Assembly (NCBI RefSeq): GCF_010731675.1
Contig: NZ_AP022584.1
Location: 4,402,001-4,466,000 of the forward strand
Direction: 5' to 3'
From: Mycobacterium marseillense
GTDB taxonomy: Bacteria; Actinomycetota; Actinomycetes; Mycobacteriales; Mycobacteriaceae
DNA: 64,000 nucleotides
Position numbers and translations under genes: made by a program
The notes under the pieces: generated by a model
What the model was told of the DNA's origin: nothing
Databases searched by the model: none
What the model saw: only the letters and a program-made list of their open reading frames with translations
Shown: positions 62,562-64,000 of the stretch, in pieces
Layout of the letters: each line of letters starts with the position of its first letter
Numbering within the stretch: the stretch's first letter is position 1

Positions 62562-63689
62562 TTAGCGGTCGGCGTCGGTGTAGCGGATGACGCCGCGAAT
62601 GTTCTTGCCGTCCAGCATGTCCTGGTAGCCGTCGTTGATCTGCTCCAGCTTGTACTGGCGGGTGATCATGTCGTCCAGGTTCAGCTTGCCGGCCTTGTAC
62701 ATCGACAGCAGCTGCGGGATGTCGTACTGCGGGTTACCGCCACCGAAGATGGTGCCCTGCAGGTTCTTCTGCATCAGGGTCAGCATCGCCAGGTTGATGT
62801 TGACGTTGGTGTCCAGCAGGCTGCCGATGGCGGTCAGCACGCAGGTCCCGCCCTTTTGGGTGATGTTGAGGTAGTTGTCGACGTCGGCGCCCTGCAGCTC
62901 ACCGACGGTGACGACGACCTTGTGGGCCATCAGGCCGTAGGTGACCTCGGCCATGCCCGCCATCGCGGCGAAGATGTCGGGGTAGACGTGGGTGGCGCCG
63001 AACTTGAGCGCCTGGTCGCGCTTCCACTCCACCGGGTCGATCGCGAAGATGTAGCGGGCGCCGGCGTTCACCGCGCCCTGCAGCGCCGCCATGCCGACCC
63101 CACCGACGCCGACGATGGCGACGTCTTGGCCCGGCCGGATGTCGGCGGTGCGGACCGAGGAACCGTATCCGGTGGTGACACCGCAGCCCACCAGCGCGGC
63201 GACCTCGAACGGCACCGACTCGTCGATCTTCACCACCGAGCTGCGGTGCACGACCATGTAGGGGGAGAACGTTCCCAACAGCGTCATGGGGAAGACGTTC
63301 TGACCCTTCGCCTGGATCCGGAAGGTCCCGTCGGACACCGCGGCGCCACCCAACAGCCCGGCGCCCAGGTCGCACAGGTTGCGCATGCCCGCCTGACAGG
63401 TCGGACACTGCCCGCAGGACGGGATGAACGACAGCACCACGTGGTCACCCGGGGCGATGTCTTCCACGCCGGGGCCGACCTCGGTGACGATGCCGGCGCC
63501 CTCGTGACCGCCCAGCACCGGGAAACCGGCCATCGGGATGCCCCCGGTGACCAGGTGATGGTCGGAGTGGCACATGCCCGCGGCTTCCATCTGGATCTTG
63601 ACCTCATGCGCTTGCGGGTCGCCGATCTCGATTTCCTCGATGGACCAGGGCTGATTGAACTCCCAGATCAGTGCGCCTTTTGTCTTCAC
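62562..63689 (-). CDS. adhB: zinc alcohol dehydrogenase, NDMA-dependent/mycofactocin type
   Basis: A 375-residue medium-chain zinc alcohol dehydrogenase. Catalytic zinc ligands: Cys in GMCHSDHH (about residue 39), His in GGHEGAG, Cys in GCGVTTGYG. Structural zinc: CGQCPTCQAGMRNLC. Cofactor site VGVGGVGMAALQGA. The sequence fits the Rxyl_3153-type NDMA-dependent family, which in mycobacteria keeps NAD bound and passes electrons to mycofactocin; no mycofactocin genes are in this window. Length equals that of M. tuberculosis AdhB. Confidence 0.92.
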   Translation of the reverse strand: MKTKGALIWEFNQPWSIEEIEIGDPQAHEVKIQMEAAGMCHSDHHLVTGGIPMAGFPVLGGHEGAGIVTEVGPGVEDIAPGDHVVLSFIPSCGQCPTCQAGMRNLCDLGAGLLGGAAVSDGTFRIQAKGQNVFPMTLLGTFSPYMVVHRSSVVKIDESVPFEVAALVGCGVTTGYGSSVRTADIRPGQDVAIVGVGGVGMAALQGAVNAGARYIFAIDPVEWKRDQALKFGATHVYPDIFAAMAGMAEVTYGLMAHKVVVTVGELQGADVDNYLNITQKGGTCVLTAIGSLLDTNVNINLAMLTLMQKNLQGTIFGGGNPQYDIPQLLSMYKAGKLNLDDMITRQYKLEQINDGYQDMLDGKNIRGVIRYTDADR

Positions 63690-63833
63690 GATGGTCCTGA
63701 CCCCATTTCGCCTTTGGAATTGATCAGCGCTGACCGGCCCCTTACTGCCGGCCAGCTAGGTGACGGATGCCACAGGCACCCTCGTCGCGTCAGCATAGCG
63801 CGTGCAACAAATCAAATGCTTGGTTGGCTCCTA

Positions 63834-64000
63834 TCACCAGATCGGGACGGGTGCCTCGCCCAGCGGGTAGTACCCGGGCAGCTTCTCGCCGGCGATGCTG
63901 CGCTCGATGCGCCTCTGCATGCCCTCGCTCAGGTCGCTGGATTCGATGAGCTTGCCGAACATGTACGCGACGTGACCAAAGTCGAAGAAATCCCGCTGCC
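63834..64000 (-). CDS. 3' part of a conserved hypothetical gene (Rv0762c-like), cut by the window edge
   Basis: The last 55 codons of a minus-strand gene are visible: QRDFFDFGHVAYMFGKL then IESSDLSEGMQRRIERS and a C-terminal PLGEAPVPIW before a TGA at 63834-63836. Position next to adhB and this ending suggest Rv0762c. Function unknown. The start lies beyond base 64000. Confidence 0.72.
   Translation of the reverse strand, partial: QRDFFDFGHVAYMFGKLIESSDLSEGMQRRIERSIAGEKLPGYYPLGEAPVPIW

Overview
The window is a high-GC actinobacterial chromosome segment. Gene content and order (KstR-controlled sterol catabolism cluster, complete mce4 operon, otsA, cpsA, phoP-phoR) identify it as Mycobacterium. 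Gene-by-gene resemblance is to M. tuberculosis Rv3538-Rv3484 followed directly by Rv0756c-Rv0762c. That adjacency, the lack of PE/PPE genes where M. tuberculosis has them, and several extra small secreted proteins point to a non-tuberculous species, probably of the M. avium complex. The species call is inference; family names come from recognition of protein motifs, not from a search.

Region 1 (about 0.15-31.4 kb) is sterol catabolism. Ring degradation: kstD, kshA and the hsaE-hsaG-hsaF meta-cleavage tail (2-hydroxydienoate to pyruvate and propionyl-CoA). Side chain: fadD19 and fadD17 (acyl-CoA ligases), fadE26-fadE27 (heteromeric dehydrogenase), echA19 and the MaoC protein (hydratases), hsd4A (dehydrogenase), ltp3/ltp4 with a DUF35 partner (thiolase/aldolase-like), cyp142 and ferredoxin fdxD. 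Accessory genes: a sulfotransferase, SDRs, a DUF1214 protein, an F420-type LLM oxidoreductase, a gamma-carbonic-anhydrase-like protein, ilvX and an amidohydrolase. KstR-type palindromes (TAGAACnnGTTCTA) sit in nearly every divergent or leading promoter; one tandem pair lies between two convergent gene ends. One gene (Rv3517-like) is broken by a stop and a frameshift and is bracketed by two related palindromic repeats.

Region 2 (31.4-42.1 kb) is the ten-gene mce4 operon (yrbE4A-yrbE4B-mce4A-F-mam4A-mam4B), the cholesterol importer, largely translationally coupled. A KstR-like box lies between its likely -35 and -10 hexamers.

Region 3 (42.1-49.0 kb) holds a secreted protein, otsA with a 54-codon companion gene, an enoyl-CoA hydratase, two SDRs (the first behind another KstR-like box) and the cell-wall ligase cpsA.

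Region 4 (49.3-58.4 kb) is accessory: many small secreted, lipidated or repeat-containing proteins (LpqH-like lipoprotein, trypsin-fold protease, transglycosylase lipoprotein, DUF732 protein, QGGQN-repeat protein), an amidase, an alpha/beta hydrolase, then tRNA-Thr, an HNH-type protein and a tRNA 5'-half fragment. It lies at the junction between two blocks that are far apart in M. tuberculosis.

Region 5 (58.4-64.0 kb): a decapeptide-repeat protein, the phoP-phoR two-component system, and a minus-strand set of HIT protein, ketosteroid-isomerase-like protein, NDMA-type alcohol dehydrogenase and the 3' end of a conserved hypothetical gene cut by the window edge.
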